Shown: positions 34,782 through 44,740 of the stretch, in pieces | Layout: the number at the start of each line of letters is the position of its first letter | Numbering within the stretch: position 1 is the first letter of the stretch | Source: Roseovarius mucosus | GTDB taxonomy: Bacteria; Pseudomonadota; Alphaproteobacteria; Rhodobacterales; Rhodobacteraceae | Direction: 5' to 3' | NCBI RefSeq assembly: GCF_002080415.1 | Contig: NZ_CP020474.1 | Coordinates: 1,687,501-1,751,500 of the forward strand | Length of the DNA: 64,000 nt | Program-made: the position numbers and the translations under genes | The notes under the pieces: model-generated | Told to the model about the DNA's origin: nothing | The model's database searches: none | Seen by the model: only the letters and a program-made list of their open reading frames with translations

Positions 34782-36898
34782 CTCCAGAATTTCCCCCAGC
34801 TTGCCACGGTGTCGCGCTCGTGCGAGTTTCGCACGGTTTCATAAAGACGGCCCGTCACATTGACGCGCGCGCCCCCATCGCGGGTCAGCGGGCGGATAAC
34901 GGCGGTTGGGGCCTGCTGTGTGGGCTTCCCGAACAGCCACGAAATCGGGGCGGTAATGCGAATGCCCTTGTCAAATGACCCTTCGCCGAAATCCTGCGCA
35001 GAGACATCTGTTTTGGTAGCAAAGGCCCCAACTTTCCAGCCGTTGGCGAATTCCCGGTCAAAACCGATGGTCACGCCCCAATCCCCCGCCAGATACCGGC
35101 CGGCGTCGACCTGCGCGTGGTATCCACCGCCGAAATCGTAATAGACCGAGGCATGCCCGTTGAAATCCGGAATGGTGCCACTGACCGTATTGCTGTCGCG
35201 CAGGCCAAAGTCACCATCAAAGTCGCGTGGGCGGACGTAGTTCAATTCCGCGCCGATGGCGATGCGGCTGTCCACGGGCCGCCACAACACCTCGGTCGAG
35301 ACACCCGCATACATCTGTTCGAGGTATCCCAAGGTGATGCGCCCGTAATAATCCGGGGCAAGCCGGTGATATTTGCTGAGTGTCAGCCAATCGACACGAG
35401 GCGCATCGGATTGGGCGAATCGCGCCGCATCCGACCGCACGCGCGGAATGCGTGAATTGCTGAAACGGTTGGATTGATCCAGATTGCCGAACAGCTTGAC
35501 AGAGGTTGCCGCCCGAGCAACCCATCCCCGCCCCAATTCGGCCTGCCCCTGCAAACGCAGCGCGACGTCAAAACGCAGCGGCTCGTCGGGGTCAAACAGG
35601 CTGACCCGCGTAAAGGGAAAAATGCTCCATCCGTAGCGCGGAAACTTGCCTAGAACCGGCTCGGGAAGATTGCCGAACCGCAGACTGTCGCGAAAGGTTG
35701 CCGCCGCCAGCGCCTCATCCGAGGCCTTGTGCTCTAACCGCTCGATGTCGGTGCGTGAAAAGCTGACCGTGCTGGCAGGGATACCCTTGGCGTAGAGCGT
35801 GACGTGAAAATCCTCGACCGAGGCAGGCAGCGCGCGGGTCATTGCGCGCACGGTGCGCCCCAGGGCCTGCGATGTGCGGTCATAGGTCTCATTCTGGATG
35901 CCGACATAGGCCGCACGCCCTTCAAGTCGCAGGCGGATCAGGTCAATCTGATCCAAAGCCAGCGTTTCCTCGAGCGATTTCGCAACTTGCGCACGCGCCG
36001 CCGGCTGGTCTGCCCAACCAAGATCGCGGGCGGCATCGGGATCTCGCACCGCAACGGGCAGAGGCGCGGGTTCTAACCCGCCCGGAACAGGCATCCCGCG
36101 CGGGTTGATCGCGATGGCAAGGCTGACGCCGATTTCTTCGCCATGCAGAACATAGGCCCGGAGATTGGCATCGGGTGCGAATTCGTAATTCAGGCTCGCA
36201 TTAACCGCCGTGCTTTGCTCAAAAATACCGGCGCGACGTTCGGTGTCATAGCTGTCGGATGAATATTCCAGTGCGAATGTCAGCTTGTCCGATACGTTAT
36301 AGCTGAACCCCCCAAAGAGGCCGATATCCCCCTTGAACCAGTTGGATATGCTCACGTCCCCGCCGGTGCCCACACCTGCAAAGTTGAACGGTGTTCTCGT
36401 TCCGAATCCACCAATCGAGTTGTTGGATCCAAACCGCCCCCAACCCAGACCTGCGGTCACACGCAGACGGCTGCCAACAGATTTCGTGGCAACGATGTAT
36501 TCCGCGCCAAGCACGCCTGTCCCCAGAAAATCCTGAAGCCCGACCGCGATGGCCGGTGAGTATTCGGTTTCCTTGAACAGCCGGAACCGCAAGTCAAAGC
36601 TGCGGTCATAGAAAATATCGAATTGCGGCGTCAGATCCTTGGTGCCGGAATATCGAAAACTGCCTGTCAGCCAAGGGGCCACCTGAAAACTGAGGGTCGT
36701 TTTGCTGAACCCGTCGAAATAGGCGATGGTCGTCGACAATTGCGCATCCGGCGCCATCTCGGCGGTGGGCATGTCAATAAGACCGCCCGGGGTGCCATAG
36801 TTATTGGTAAGTGTCGTGACCAGATCGTTCGCTGATGCGCCGGTAGCCCCTGTCATAACGGCCACTGCGCCCAAGATGTTTCGCAATCTGATTGTCAT
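34778..36898 (-). CDS. YjbH-domain outer-membrane protein
   Basis: 706-residue predicted outer-membrane beta-barrel protein. Signal MTIRLRNILGAVAVMTGATG to about GASA; conserved start of mature protein NYGTPGGLIDMPTAEMAPD, then alternating amphipathic strands with many aromatic ends (for example VAPWLTGSFRYSG, SNWFKGDIGLFGGFSYN) and the late GGGYHAQVDAGRYLAGDWG block typical of YjbH/GfcD. In E. coli the yjbEFGH genes affect exopolysaccharide production; the role here is likely similar. Translationally coupled to the YjbF-like gene. Confidence 0.87.
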   Translation of the reverse strand: MTIRLRNILGAVAVMTGATGASANDLVTTLTNNYGTPGGLIDMPTAEMAPDAQLSTTIAYFDGFSKTTLSFQVAPWLTGSFRYSGTKDLTPQFDIFYDRSFDLRFRLFKETEYSPAIAVGLQDFLGTGVLGAEYIVATKSVGSRLRVTAGLGWGRFGSNNSIGGFGTRTPFNFAGVGTGGDVSISNWFKGDIGLFGGFSYNVSDKLTFALEYSSDSYDTERRAGIFEQSTAVNASLNYEFAPDANLRAYVLHGEEIGVSLAIAINPRGMPVPGGLEPAPLPVAVRDPDAARDLGWADQPAARAQVAKSLEETLALDQIDLIRLRLEGRAAYVGIQNETYDRTSQALGRTVRAMTRALPASVEDFHVTLYAKGIPASTVSFSRTDIERLEHKASDEALAAATFRDSLRFGNLPEPVLGKFPRYGWSIFPFTRVSLFDPDEPLRFDVALRLQGQAELGRGWVARAATSVKLFGNLDQSNRFSNSRIPRVRSDAARFAQSDAPRVDWLTLSKYHRLAPDYYGRITLGYLEQMYAGVSTEVLWRPVDSRIAIGAELNYVRPRDFDGDFGLRDSNTVSGTIPDFNGHASVYYDFGGGYHAQVDAGRYLAGDWGVTIGFDREFANGWKVGAFATKTDVSAQDFGEGSFDKGIRITAPISWLFGKPTQQAPTAVIRPLTRDGGARVNVTGRLYETVRNSHERDTVASWGKFWR

Positions 36899-37021
36899 CG
36901 ACTGTTCACCGGTTCCGAGCGCCTTGCAACTTCTCCCGGGCGACCATAACGATCACAGCGCGGCACGGCAATGTGAGTTTCAGCCGTTGCTGTGATTGCT
37001 CTTAATTTGTGCAAAAATCCG

Positions 37022-38560
37022 TCACATCCCGACCAGAAATACCGTGAGCGTAACGCCAACCGCACCGACCAGGCACCCAAGCCCGGCCCAAAGCGCGCGC
37101 TCGGGCCAGACCGCGCGTTTGACCGGCACCGGCGCTGCGGTTTGCCGGATAAGCGCAGCCTCGACCAGCCCCGGCAACCTTGGACCATAGCGCGACAGAA
37201 CCATGGCCGTGCGCCCCAGATCCCGCAGAGCGGCGCGCGGTCCGATGGTCTTTTTGATGTAGTCCTCGACCACAGGTTTTGCGACCTGCCAGATATTGAT
37301 CTGTGGATTGAGGCTGCGCGCCACGCCTTCAACCACAACCATCGTCCGCTGCAACAGGATCAGTTCGGTGCGCGTTTCCATGCCGAACCGCTCTGTGACC
37401 TCAAAGAGGTAGCTAAGCAGGCTGCCCATGGAAATCTTGCTGGCATCCATGCCAAAAATCGGCTCACCGACCGCGCGCAGCGCACGGGCAAAGGCATCGA
37501 CATCCCGGTCCGCAGGCACATAGCCCGCCTCAAAATGCACCTCGGCGACGCGGCGGTAATCGCGTTTGATAAATCCATAAAGGATCTCGGCATAAACCCG
37601 GCGGGTATATTCGTCGATATGCCCCATGATACCGAAATCATAGGCAATGATATCGCCATTCCCGGAAACCTTGAGATTGCCCTGATGCATATCGGCGTGG
37701 AAATAGCCATCACGCAGCGCATGGCTGAGGAAGAGCTGCAACACCCGTTCGCCCAATTCGGCGCGATCATGTCCTGCGGCATCCAGCGCGGCATTGTCCC
37801 CAAGCGGCAAACCGTCGGCCCAAGACATGGTCATCACTCGGCGCGAAGAAAGCGGCCATTGCACCGTCGGCAACTGAAACCCGGCATCCTTGGCGGTATT
37901 GGCCGCAAATTCCGAGGCCGAAGCCGCCTCAAGACGCAGATCAAGTTCACCCATCACCACGCCCTCGAAATGGGCGATGACATCGGTTGGGCGCAATCGG
38001 CGCGCACCGGGGGCCAAAAGCTCGACCATGCGCGCGGCAAAATAAAAGGCGTCGATGTCGCGACGAAAGGCCCGTTCGATCCCCGGACGCAGAACCTTGA
38101 CGGCAACCGCCTCGCCCGTATCGCGCAGCCGCGCCTTGTGGACTTGCGCGATAGAGGCGGCGGCCACGGGCGGGCTGAAATCATCAAAGATGTCTTCGAC
38201 CGGTCGGCCGAGTTCCTGCGCGATACTGCGCTTGGCCAGATCCACCGAAAAGGGCGGTAACTTATCCTGCAACACCCGCAGATGCGTTGCCAATTCCTCG
38301 CCCACCAGATCGGGACGGGTGCTGAGGATCTGGCCAAACTTGATATAGGCAGGCCCCAGAGCGGTCAGCGCACGCGGCGCGGGCGGAGTGGCAAGATCGC
38401 CCTTGTCCCCTAGCCATTGAAACGGCCAAGCCAGAAAACGCATCGTGCCGCGCACCAAGGGTGGGGCCTCGAAGGCATCCATGATGAGGCCCATCGCCCC
38501 CGTGCGTTCCAGCGTCGCCCCGGTTCGGATGAGGCGCAGGATATTGTGCGGGCCACGCAT
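37022..38560 (-). CDS. ubiB: UbiB, ubiquinone biosynthesis atypical kinase/ATPase
   Basis: 512-residue membrane-associated protein of the ABC1/ADCK family needed for ubiquinone synthesis. The family KxGQ motif (IKFGQILSTRPDLV) lies near 93 and the alanine-rich nucleotide loop (PPVAAASIAQVHKARL) near 152; kinase-like HADMHQGNL and YDFGIMGHID follow near 285-305. Two hydrophobic segments end the protein (ALWAGLGCLVGAVGVTLTVF). It starts three bases after ubiE, giving a ubiE-ubiB operon. Confidence 0.93.
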   Translation of the reverse strand: MRGPHNILRLIRTGATLERTGAMGLIMDAFEAPPLVRGTMRFLAWPFQWLGDKGDLATPPAPRALTALGPAYIKFGQILSTRPDLVGEELATHLRVLQDKLPPFSVDLAKRSIAQELGRPVEDIFDDFSPPVAAASIAQVHKARLRDTGEAVAVKVLRPGIERAFRRDIDAFYFAARMVELLAPGARRLRPTDVIAHFEGVVMGELDLRLEAASASEFAANTAKDAGFQLPTVQWPLSSRRVMTMSWADGLPLGDNAALDAAGHDRAELGERVLQLFLSHALRDGYFHADMHQGNLKVSGNGDIIAYDFGIMGHIDEYTRRVYAEILYGFIKRDYRRVAEVHFEAGYVPADRDVDAFARALRAVGEPIFGMDASKISMGSLLSYLFEVTERFGMETRTELILLQRTMVVVEGVARSLNPQINIWQVAKPVVEDYIKKTIGPRAALRDLGRTAMVLSRYGPRLPGLVEAALIRQTAAPVPVKRAVWPERALWAGLGCLVGAVGVTLTVFLVGM

Positions 38561-38563
38561 CGC

Positions 38564-39307
38564 TCAGATCTTCCAGCCGGAATGCAGACAGGCAATGCCC
38601 ATGCTCAGATTGCGGTATTTGGCATTCTCGAACCCGGCTTGCCGGACCATCCCCAGAAACGTCTCTTGATCGGGAAATTGGCGGATGGATTCGACAAGAT
38701 ACTGATAGCTGTCGCGATCATTGGCGATCATCTGCCCCAGACGCGGGATGATGTTGAAACTGTAGAGGTCATAAACCTTTTGCATCAACTCATTGGGGAT
38801 TTGGCTGAATTCCAGCACCATCAGCCGCCCACCGGGCTTGAGCACGCGAAACGCCTCGTTCAGCGCCTCTTGGGGGCGGGTCACATTGCGGATGCCGAAA
38901 CTGATCGTGTAGACGTCGAAACTCGAATCCGGAAAGGGCAGCGCCATCGCATCGCCCACCACCCAATCAAGGCTGTCTGCCATACTCTCGGCCTCGGCGC
39001 GCTTGCGCCCCTCGACCAGCATCGGCTCTGTCAGATCAAGCACGGTGGCATGACCATGCCCGGCCCGCTTGAGAAAGCGAAAAGAGATATCTCCCGTGCC
39101 CCCCGCCACATCAAGAAGGCGTTGGCCTGCGCGCGGGGCCAGCCAATCCATCATCGCATCTTTCCAGATTCGATGGATACCAAGGGACATGGCATCATTC
39201 ATCACGTCGTATTTACTGGCCACGCTGCCAAACACGCCGCGCACACGCCCGGCCTTTTCCGACTCGGGGATATCCTGAAATCCAAAATGCGTGGTTTTCT
39301 CGTTCAT
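38564..39307 (-). CDS. ubiE: UbiE, demethylubiquinol/demethylmenaquinol C-methyltransferase
   Basis: 247-residue SAM-dependent C-methyltransferase acting on the quinone ring. UbiE signatures are visible: [20 protein letters not shown] near 28-47, the SAM-binding [16 protein letters not shown] near 66, and [20 protein letters not shown] plus [11 protein letters not shown] near 135-160. Forms an operon with ubiB and is divergent from mutM, a common alphaproteobacterial arrangement. Confidence 0.95.
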   Translation of the reverse strand: MNEKTTHFGFQDIPESEKAGRVRGVFGSVASKYDVMNDAMSLGIHRIWKDAMMDWLAPRAGQRLLDVAGGTGDISFRFLKRAGHGHATVLDLTEPMLVEGRKRAEAESMADSLDWVVGDAMALPFPDSSFDVYTISFGIRNVTRPQEALNEAFRVLKPGGRLMVLEFSQIPNELMQKVYDLYSFNIIPRLGQMIANDRDSYQYLVESIRQFPDQETFLGMVRQAGFENAKYRNLSMGIACLHSGWKI

Positions 39308-39393
39308 GGGCCTTGCCGCTCTTGTGTCTCGCCTTTCTTATAGGGCTATGACAGGGGGTTACAATGCGCCCCTTGTGCCCATAGAGGTCCGAT

Positions 39394-40245
39394 ATGCCAG
39401 AATTGCCCGAGGTTGAGACAGTCCGCCGCGGCCTGACCCCGGTGATGGAGGGGCAGGTGATCGCCTCTGCCTCCGTGAACCGTCCAGATTTGCGTTGGCC
39501 ATTTCCGCCCAATATGGCGGCACGGCTGACTGGTCAGACCGTGACAGCGCTGCGACGACGCTCGAAATACATTCTCGCCGATCTGACATCCGGCGAGAGC
39601 CTTCTCATTCATCTTGGCATGTCGGGCCGCATGCTGGTTTCAGGCGACCCTTTGGGCCGCTTTGTCCACGATCACCCGGCCCCGGAAAAGCATGACCATG
39701 TGGTTTTTGACATGGCAAACGGCGCGCGCATCACCTTCAACGATCCGCGCCGCTTTGGCGCGATGGATCTTTTGCCCACAGCCACGGCAGAGACGCATCC
39801 CCTCTTGGCCCGGATTGGGCCGGAACCCTTGGGCAATGCATTCAGCGAACCCTATTTGGTCGCCGCCCTCAAGGGGCGCAACACCCCCATCAAATCCGCC
39901 CTGCTGGATCAACGAATCGTCGCAGGTCTGGGCAATATCTATGTCTGCGAGGCGCTCTATCGCGCGCGCCTCTCGCCCTTGCAGCGGGCCGGAGCACTCT
40001 CAGGCAAACGCGCCGCCGCCCTTGTGCCGATCATCCGCGACGTGTTGAGCGATGCAATTTCTGCCGGTGGCTCTTCGTTGCGGGATTTTCGTCAGGCTGA
40101 CGGGGAGTTGGGCTATTTCCAGCATAGTTTTGATGTTTACGGGCGCGAGGGCGAGCCCTGCCGCAGCCCCGGATGTAAAGGCCAGATCGCCCGCGTCGTA
40201 CAGGCCGGTCGCTCCAGCTTCTATTGCCCGCTATGTCAAAGATAG
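39394..40245 (+). CDS. mutM: Formamidopyrimidine-DNA glycosylase (MutM/Fpg)
   Basis: 283-residue base-excision repair enzyme that removes 8-oxoguanine and nicks DNA. After the start methionine the catalytic [13 protein letters not shown] is intact (Pro2 nucleophile, Glu3, Glu6). The helix-two-turn-helix has [20 protein letters not shown], and the C-terminal zinc finger CRSPGCKG...FYCPLC has four cysteines. Length is normal. Confidence 0.97.
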   Translation: MPELPEVETVRRGLTPVMEGQVIASASVNRPDLRWPFPPNMAARLTGQTVTALRRRSKYILADLTSGESLLIHLGMSGRMLVSGDPLGRFVHDHPAPEKHDHVVFDMANGARITFNDPRRFGAMDLLPTATAETHPLLARIGPEPLGNAFSEPYLVAALKGRNTPIKSALLDQRIVAGLGNIYVCEALYRARLSPLQRAGALSGKRAAALVPIIRDVLSDAISAGGSSLRDFRQADGELGYFQHSFDVYGREGEPCRSPGCKGQIARVVQAGRSSFYCPLCQR

Positions 40246-40309
40246 GTTGAACGCGCGGCCAACAGTGGTAATGAATCGGCCCTGATGGAAACAAATGAAA
40301 GCTGATTTC

Positions 40310-41086
40310 ATGGCCTATGAGACGATCATCGTCGAAATAGAAGACCACGTCGCCCTCATCAAGCTCAACCGGCCTGACGCGCTCAATGCGCTCAATGCGC
40401 AGTTGATGTCGGAACTTGCAGAGGCATTGGGAGAGGCGCAACAGAACGAAAAAGTGCGCTGTATCGTGCTGACCGGCTCGGAAAAAGCCTTTGCCGCCGG
40501 GGCCGATATCAAGATGATGAGCGAGAAGAGCTTTGTCGATGTCTTCACCGAAGACCTCTTTACCGCCGATAGCGCCGCCATCGCCCGGGTGCGCAAGCCG
40601 ATCATCGCTGCGGTGTCGGGCTATGCGCTTGGCGGGGGCTGCGAACTGGCGATGATGTGCGATTTCATCATCTGCTCGGACACCGCCAAATTCGGCCAGC
40701 CTGAAATAAACCTCGGTGTGATCGCGGGCCTTGGCGGAACGCAGCGCCTGACACGGCTGGTGGGCAAGTCCAAGGCGATGGACATGAACCTGACGGGCCG
40801 CTTCATGGATGCGGAAGAAGCAGAGCGTTCAGGCCTCGTGAGCCGGGTGGTCCCAGCCAAGAAGCTGATGGAAGAGGCGATGGCAGCCGCGCAGAAAATT
40901 GCGGAGAAATCGCAAATTTCGGTGATGGCAGCAAAGGAAGCGGTCAACCGCTCCTATGAGACGACATTGCGCGAGGGGCTCTTGTTCGAGCGGCGCGTGT
41001 TCCATTCGCTCTTTGCTACCGAGGATCAGAAAGAGGGGATGGCCGCGTTTTCCGAGAAACGCGAGGCGCAGTTCCGCGACAAGTAA
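40310..41086 (+). CDS. Enoyl-CoA hydratase
   Basis: 258-residue crotonase-fold enzyme that hydrates enoyl-CoA in beta-oxidation. Start chosen at 40310 ([20 protein letters not shown]) by family convention; an ATG at 40295 has a weak GGAA site and would add five residues. The oxyanion-hole segment [11 protein letters not shown] is near 65 and the second block [19 protein letters not shown] near 105 carries one catalytic glutamate; [19 protein letters not shown] holds the other. All features favour a true short-chain hydratase. Confidence 0.93.
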   Translation: MAYETIIVEIEDHVALIKLNRPDALNALNAQLMSELAEALGEAQQNEKVRCIVLTGSEKAFAAGADIKMMSEKSFVDVFTEDLFTADSAAIARVRKPIIAAVSGYALGGGCELAMMCDFIICSDTAKFGQPEINLGVIAGLGGTQRLTRLVGKSKAMDMNLTGRFMDAEEAERSGLVSRVVPAKKLMEEAMAAAQKIAEKSQISVMAAKEAVNRSYETTLREGLLFERRVFHSLFATEDQKEGMAAFSEKREAQFRDK

Positions 41087-41101
41087 GCGGTTTACACCAA
41101 A

Positions 41102-41307
41102 AGGGGCGCTGCCCCTCTTGGCCTACGGCCAATTCACCCCGGAGTATTTGGACCATAAAGAAACCGAAATGCGCGCCCGGATTTGACACACGCAACACCC
41201 GGGCGCGGCTTCTTCATGGGCGGTCATCGGCTCTCCAGCCTGTACCGCAGACCCAGCATCTCACGTCAGGGTTAATAAAACCTTGCGCTTCTTTTTGGCA
41301 AAAATAC
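41102..41307. repeat. Hairpin-rich repeat between convergent genes (copy 2)
   Basis: Related to the element at 2354. It has a GCT-loop hairpin AGGGGC/GCCCCT (41102-41116), the sequence CCCCGGAGTATTTGG (41137-41151) and, 130 bases on, its inverted mate CTTCTTTTTGGC then AAAATACTCAAA (about 41288-41312). Between the arms is a 9-bp inverted repeat CGCGCCCGG (41172-41180) / CCGGGCGCG (41199-41207). No gene in 41087-41342. It lies between enoyl-CoA hydratase (+) and the sugar kinase (-). Confidence 0.5.
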
Positions 41308-41342
41308 TCAAACTCTGCGCTCTGCCGCCAGACGCCAACCTC

Positions 41343-42329
41343 TCAGATCAATCCTTCGGCAGCAAAAAGCGCCTTCACGTCCGCCTCGGGGCGCGCGCCA
41401 TAGTGGCCAATCACTTCGGCCGCCGCGATACAGCCCATGCGCCCGGCCACCGCCAGCGGTTGGCCCGTCGCCAGGCCGTAGAGCAGTCCAGCGGCAAACT
41501 GATCGCCCGCGCCGGTGGTATCAACCGGGGTCACGCGATGCACGGGAACAGTGACAGTTTCATCCCCCTGAACCAGCACAACATCATGCCCCGAACGGGT
41601 GCAAACAATGAGGCCGCTTTCAGACGCCGCCTGTTCCAAGGCCGAGCCCAGATCCTCGGTCTCATAGAGCGCGCACCACTCGTGTTCGTTGCCGATCACA
41701 TAGTCCAACTCGCGCAAGAGACCCCGGAAGTCATCCCGGTGGCGATTGACGCAGAACGGGTCGGAGAGGGTGATCCCGGCTTTGCCGCCGCCGGCCCGCG
41801 CCGCGCGCGCTGCCGCCTGAAACGCTGCCTTGCCCTTGGGCTTGTCAAAGAGATACCCCTCTAAAAACAAAAGTTCTGCCTGCCCGGCCACGGCCTCGGG
41901 CACATCTGCATCGTCGAGTTCGGTCGAGATACCCAGATAGGTGTTCATCGACCGCTCGCCATCTGGCGAGACAAAGATCATCGACCGCGAGGTGGGCAGC
42001 GCGCCATCGCCGCGTGGTGGATTGACGAAATCAGTACCGACCTCGGCCATCGCCGCAGCGTAGTAGCGCCCAAGATCGTCATCGCTGACCCGACCGATAA
42101 AACCTGTCGAGAGGCCAAGCGCGCCCAGTCCCGCGATGGTATTGGCCACCGATCCCCCCGGCATCTGCCGACGGTCGGTCATGTTCTCATAGAGAAATTC
42201 GGCGCGTTCGGTTTCGATCAATTGCATCACGCCCTTGTCGATGGCCATGCGCGCCAGAAAGGCATCATCGCATTGGCTGATCACGTCCACCACGGCATTA
42301 CCGATGCCAACGGCCTGATATTTTGTCAT
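41343..42329 (-). CDS. PfkB-family kinase, adenosine kinase-like
   Basis: 328-residue ribokinase-superfamily sugar or nucleoside kinase. N-terminal GIGNAVVDVISQ, the substrate-side GGSVANTIAGLGALG near 60 and the anion-hole/catalytic DTTGAGDQFAAGLLYG near 270 (with the catalytic Asp) are clear. The GGSVANT form and overall pattern match the adenosine kinase group, common in Rhodobacterales, but sugar specificity is not provable. The start overlaps the nth stop by four bases. Confidence 0.88.
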   Translation of the reverse strand: MTKYQAVGIGNAVVDVISQCDDAFLARMAIDKGVMQLIETERAEFLYENMTDRRQMPGGSVANTIAGLGALGLSTGFIGRVSDDDLGRYYAAAMAEVGTDFVNPPRGDGALPTSRSMIFVSPDGERSMNTYLGISTELDDADVPEAVAGQAELLFLEGYLFDKPKGKAAFQAAARAARAGGGKAGITLSDPFCVNRHRDDFRGLLRELDYVIGNEHEWCALYETEDLGSALEQAASESGLIVCTRSGHDVVLVQGDETVTVPVHRVTPVDTTGAGDQFAAGLLYGLATGQPLAVAGRMGCIAAAEVIGHYGARPEADVKALFAAEGLI

Positions 42330-42970
42330 AGGGTCTTGTCCTCGAATAAGCAGAGATCACGAATAAGGCAGGTGCCGCAGGCGGGTTTGCGCGCCTTGCA
42401 GGTGTAGCGGCCATGCAGGATGAGCCAGTGATGCGCGTGGCGCTGAAAGTCCACGGGCACGTTGTCTTCGATAGCGCGCTCGACAGCGTCCACCGTTTTG
42501 CCGGGGCAGATGCCGCTGCGGTTGCCCACACGGAAGATATGCGTATCCACCGCCTGCGCCGGATAATGCCACCACATATTGAGCACAACATTCGCCGTTT
42601 TGCGCCCGACACCGGGCAAGGATTGCAGCGCGGCGCGGGAGTTGGGCACCTCTCCGCCGTAGTCCTCGACAAGGATCCGGCTGAGTTTTATCACATGCTT
42701 GGCCTTGTTGCGATAGAGGCCGATGGTCTTGATGTGTTGGATCAGCCCCTCTTCGCCAAGATCGAGCATCTTTTGCGGGGTGTCAGCGACTTTGAAGAGG
42801 TCGCGCGTCGCCTTGTTGACGCCGACATCGGTGGCCTGCGCCGAAAGGGCGACGGCAACGACAAGCGTATAGGCGTTGACATGCTCCAACTCGCCCTTGG
42901 GTTCCGGCTCTGCAGCCTCGAACCGGGCGAAAATCTCGCGGACCTTATGATAGTCAAGTTGGCGTGCCAT
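42326..42970 (-). CDS. nth: Endonuclease III
   Basis: 214-residue DNA glycosylase/AP lyase for oxidised pyrimidines. Helix-hairpin-helix LPGVGRKTANVVLN carries the catalytic lysine, VDTHIFRVGNR the catalytic aspartate, and the C-terminal cluster loop has Cys-x6-Cys-x2-Cys-x5-Cys for a 4Fe-4S cluster. Operon with the kinase gene. Confidence 0.96.
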   Translation of the reverse strand: MARQLDYHKVREIFARFEAAEPEPKGELEHVNAYTLVVAVALSAQATDVGVNKATRDLFKVADTPQKMLDLGEEGLIQHIKTIGLYRNKAKHVIKLSRILVEDYGGEVPNSRAALQSLPGVGRKTANVVLNMWWHYPAQAVDTHIFRVGNRSGICPGKTVDAVERAIEDNVPVDFQRHAHHWLILHGRYTCKARKPACGTCLIRDLCLFEDKTL

Positions 42971-43068
42971 GGCTGTTCTATGCCGGGATTTGGCGGGATG
43001 CGCAACATTCGGGTCGCATGCCCTGAACCGGCGTCTTATCCTGCCTGTGAAATCACAGGAACGCCAAG

Positions 43069-43905
43069 ATGAACGCCCAACCCGAATCCGGCTATCACTA
43101 CCACGTCATGCGCCGTGCTATCGACCTTATTGATGGCCACGACGCGGCGCTGACGCTCGAGGAATTGGCGCGAGAGATGGGCATGAGTGCTGCGCATTTC
43201 CAGCGGCTCTTTTCGCAATGGGTGGGGGTGTCGCCGAAACGCTATCAGCAGTACCTGACCCTCGGCCATGCCAAGGCGCTGTTGGCAGAGCGATTCACGA
43301 CGCTGGAGGCTGCCGATGCGGCGGGCCTGTCGGGCACGGGGCGGCTCCACGATCTTTTTCTGCGGTGGGAGGCGATGAGCCCCGGCGATTTTGCCCGCGG
43401 GGGCGACGGGCTGACGATCCATTTCGGCTGGTTCGACAGCCCCTTTGGTGAGGCGCTTGCCATGGGCACCGATCGTGGGCTGTGTGGCCTGGCCTTTTCC
43501 GAGGAATTCGGGCGAGAGATCGCGATGGCCGATATGCGATCCCGCTGGCCCAAGGCCGCGTATACCGAGGCGCCCGACAAAATCGCGGGCTGGGTCGATG
43601 CAGCCTTTGGCGGGCGCGGCGAGGCGGCGGTCCACATGATCGGCGCACCGTTTCAGATCAAGGTCTGGGAGGCGCTCTTGCAAATACCTTCGGGCCACGT
43701 GACCACCTATTCCGAAATCGCAAGCGCCATCGGTAATCCACGTGCGGTGCGGGCTGTGGGCACTGCGGTTGGGCGCAATCCGGTCAGCTACATTATCCCC
43801 TGTCACCGGGCCTTGCGCAAATCAGGCGCGCTTGGCGGCTATCACTGGGGCTTGCCCGTCAAGCGCGCTATTCTTGCCTGGGAGGGTGCCCGCGCCGACG
43901 GATAG
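43069..43905 (+). CDS. Ada-like HTH plus O6-methylguanine-DNA methyltransferase
   Basis: 278-residue fusion of an AraC-type helix-turn-helix (residues about 15-105; LEELAREMGMSAAHFQRLFS, WVGVSPKRYQQYL) and a C-terminal suicide methyltransferase with the acceptor cysteine in IIPCHRAL near 248. The N-terminal zinc domain that removes phosphotriester methyl groups in E. coli Ada is absent, so this should repair O6-methylguanine and perhaps regulate, without the phosphotriester sensor. Starts 98 bases from nth in divergent orientation. Confidence 0.93.
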   Translation: MNAQPESGYHYHVMRRAIDLIDGHDAALTLEELAREMGMSAAHFQRLFSQWVGVSPKRYQQYLTLGHAKALLAERFTTLEAADAAGLSGTGRLHDLFLRWEAMSPGDFARGGDGLTIHFGWFDSPFGEALAMGTDRGLCGLAFSEEFGREIAMADMRSRWPKAAYTEAPDKIAGWVDAAFGGRGEAAVHMIGAPFQIKVWEALLQIPSGHVTTYSEIASAIGNPRAVRAVGTAVGRNPVSYIIPCHRALRKSGALGGYHWGLPVKRAILAWEGARADG

Positions 43906-44028
43906 GCGGAAAGTTGCAGGCAATGCCAGGTTTTTCCCCGTGAATGACCCTTGGGATACGGGTTGTTATTGCATATCATCGGCGCAGACCCGATCCATCG
44001 GGCCAGTTGAACCGAAGAGGCGAATTCC

Positions 44029-44688
44029 ATGATACGAGCGAAAAAACCCTTACTGATGCTTTCCGGCGCATCCTTGTTGCTGGCAACCGCCTGCACCGAT
44101 CCGGGCTATGTGGGTGGCACCAACCCCAACCAAAAGACCCAGCAGGGGGCGATCATCGGCGGTCTCATCGGTGCCGGGACCGGAGCGATTGTCAGCGACA
44201 GCAAGGGGAAGGGCGCGCTGCTTGGTGGCGTACTTGGTGCCGTGGGTGGCGCGGCCATCGGAAACGCGCTGGACCGGCAAGAGGCCGAGTTGCGTCAGCA
44301 ACTCGACGGCGATGTGCGGATCGTCAACACCGGTGACCGCCTGATCCTGACCATGCCGCAAGACATCCTTTTCCCGGTGGACGGGGCAACAGTGGCCCCC
44401 GCGCTGCGTGATGATCTCTTCAAGGTCTCGCAGAGCCTGCAAGCCTATCCCAACACCACGGTGCAGGTCGTAGGCCATACCGACAGCGACGGCGATGCAG
44501 GATATAATCAGGGCCTGTCGTTGCGTCGCGCGAATGCGGTTGCGGATGTGCTTGCCAGCGGCGGCGTGCCTTATGGTCGCCTCCGCGCCATTGGCCGGGG
44601 CGAGGATCAGCCCGTCGCCTCAAACCTCACAAGCGAAGGCAAGGCGCAGAACCGCCGGGTCGAAATCGTGATCCTGCCCAACGCCTGA
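44029..44688 (+). CDS. OmpA-family lipoprotein (YiaD-like)
   Basis: 219-residue outer-membrane lipoprotein that binds peptidoglycan. Signal peptide with lipidation cysteine in LLATACTDP (Cys22); a glycine-rich, hydrophobic segment (GAIIGGLIGAGTGAIVSDSK, GALLGGVLGAVGGAAIGNAL) follows; then the OmpA C-terminal domain from about 100 with VQVVGHTDSDGD and NQGLSLRRANAVADVL and the terminal NRRVEIVI. A bidirectional terminator follows. Confidence 0.93.
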   Translation: MIRAKKPLLMLSGASLLLATACTDPGYVGGTNPNQKTQQGAIIGGLIGAGTGAIVSDSKGKGALLGGVLGAVGGAAIGNALDRQEAELRQQLDGDVRIVNTGDRLILTMPQDILFPVDGATVAPALRDDLFKVSQSLQAYPNTTVQVVGHTDSDGDAGYNQGLSLRRANAVADVLASGGVPYGRLRAIGRGEDQPVASNLTSEGKAQNRRVEIVILPNA

Positions 44689-44707
44689 TCGTGTTTGACT
44701 GAAAAGA

Positions 44708-44736
44708 GGGGGCTGGCCGAATCCCGGTCAGCCCCC
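44708..44736. terminator. Bidirectional terminator
   Basis: GGGGGCTGGCC (44708-44718) pairs with GGTCAGCCCCC (44726-44736), 11 bp with one G-T pair and a 7-base loop, followed by TTATT on the plus strand and by CTCTTTTC on the minus strand. It lies between convergent genes (OmpA lipoprotein and cytochrome c). Confidence 0.8.
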
Positions 44737-44740
44737 TTAT

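Noticed and set aside
36992..38260. 422-residue plus-strand ORF opposite ubiB
   Set aside because: Shadow frame with no recognisable motif.
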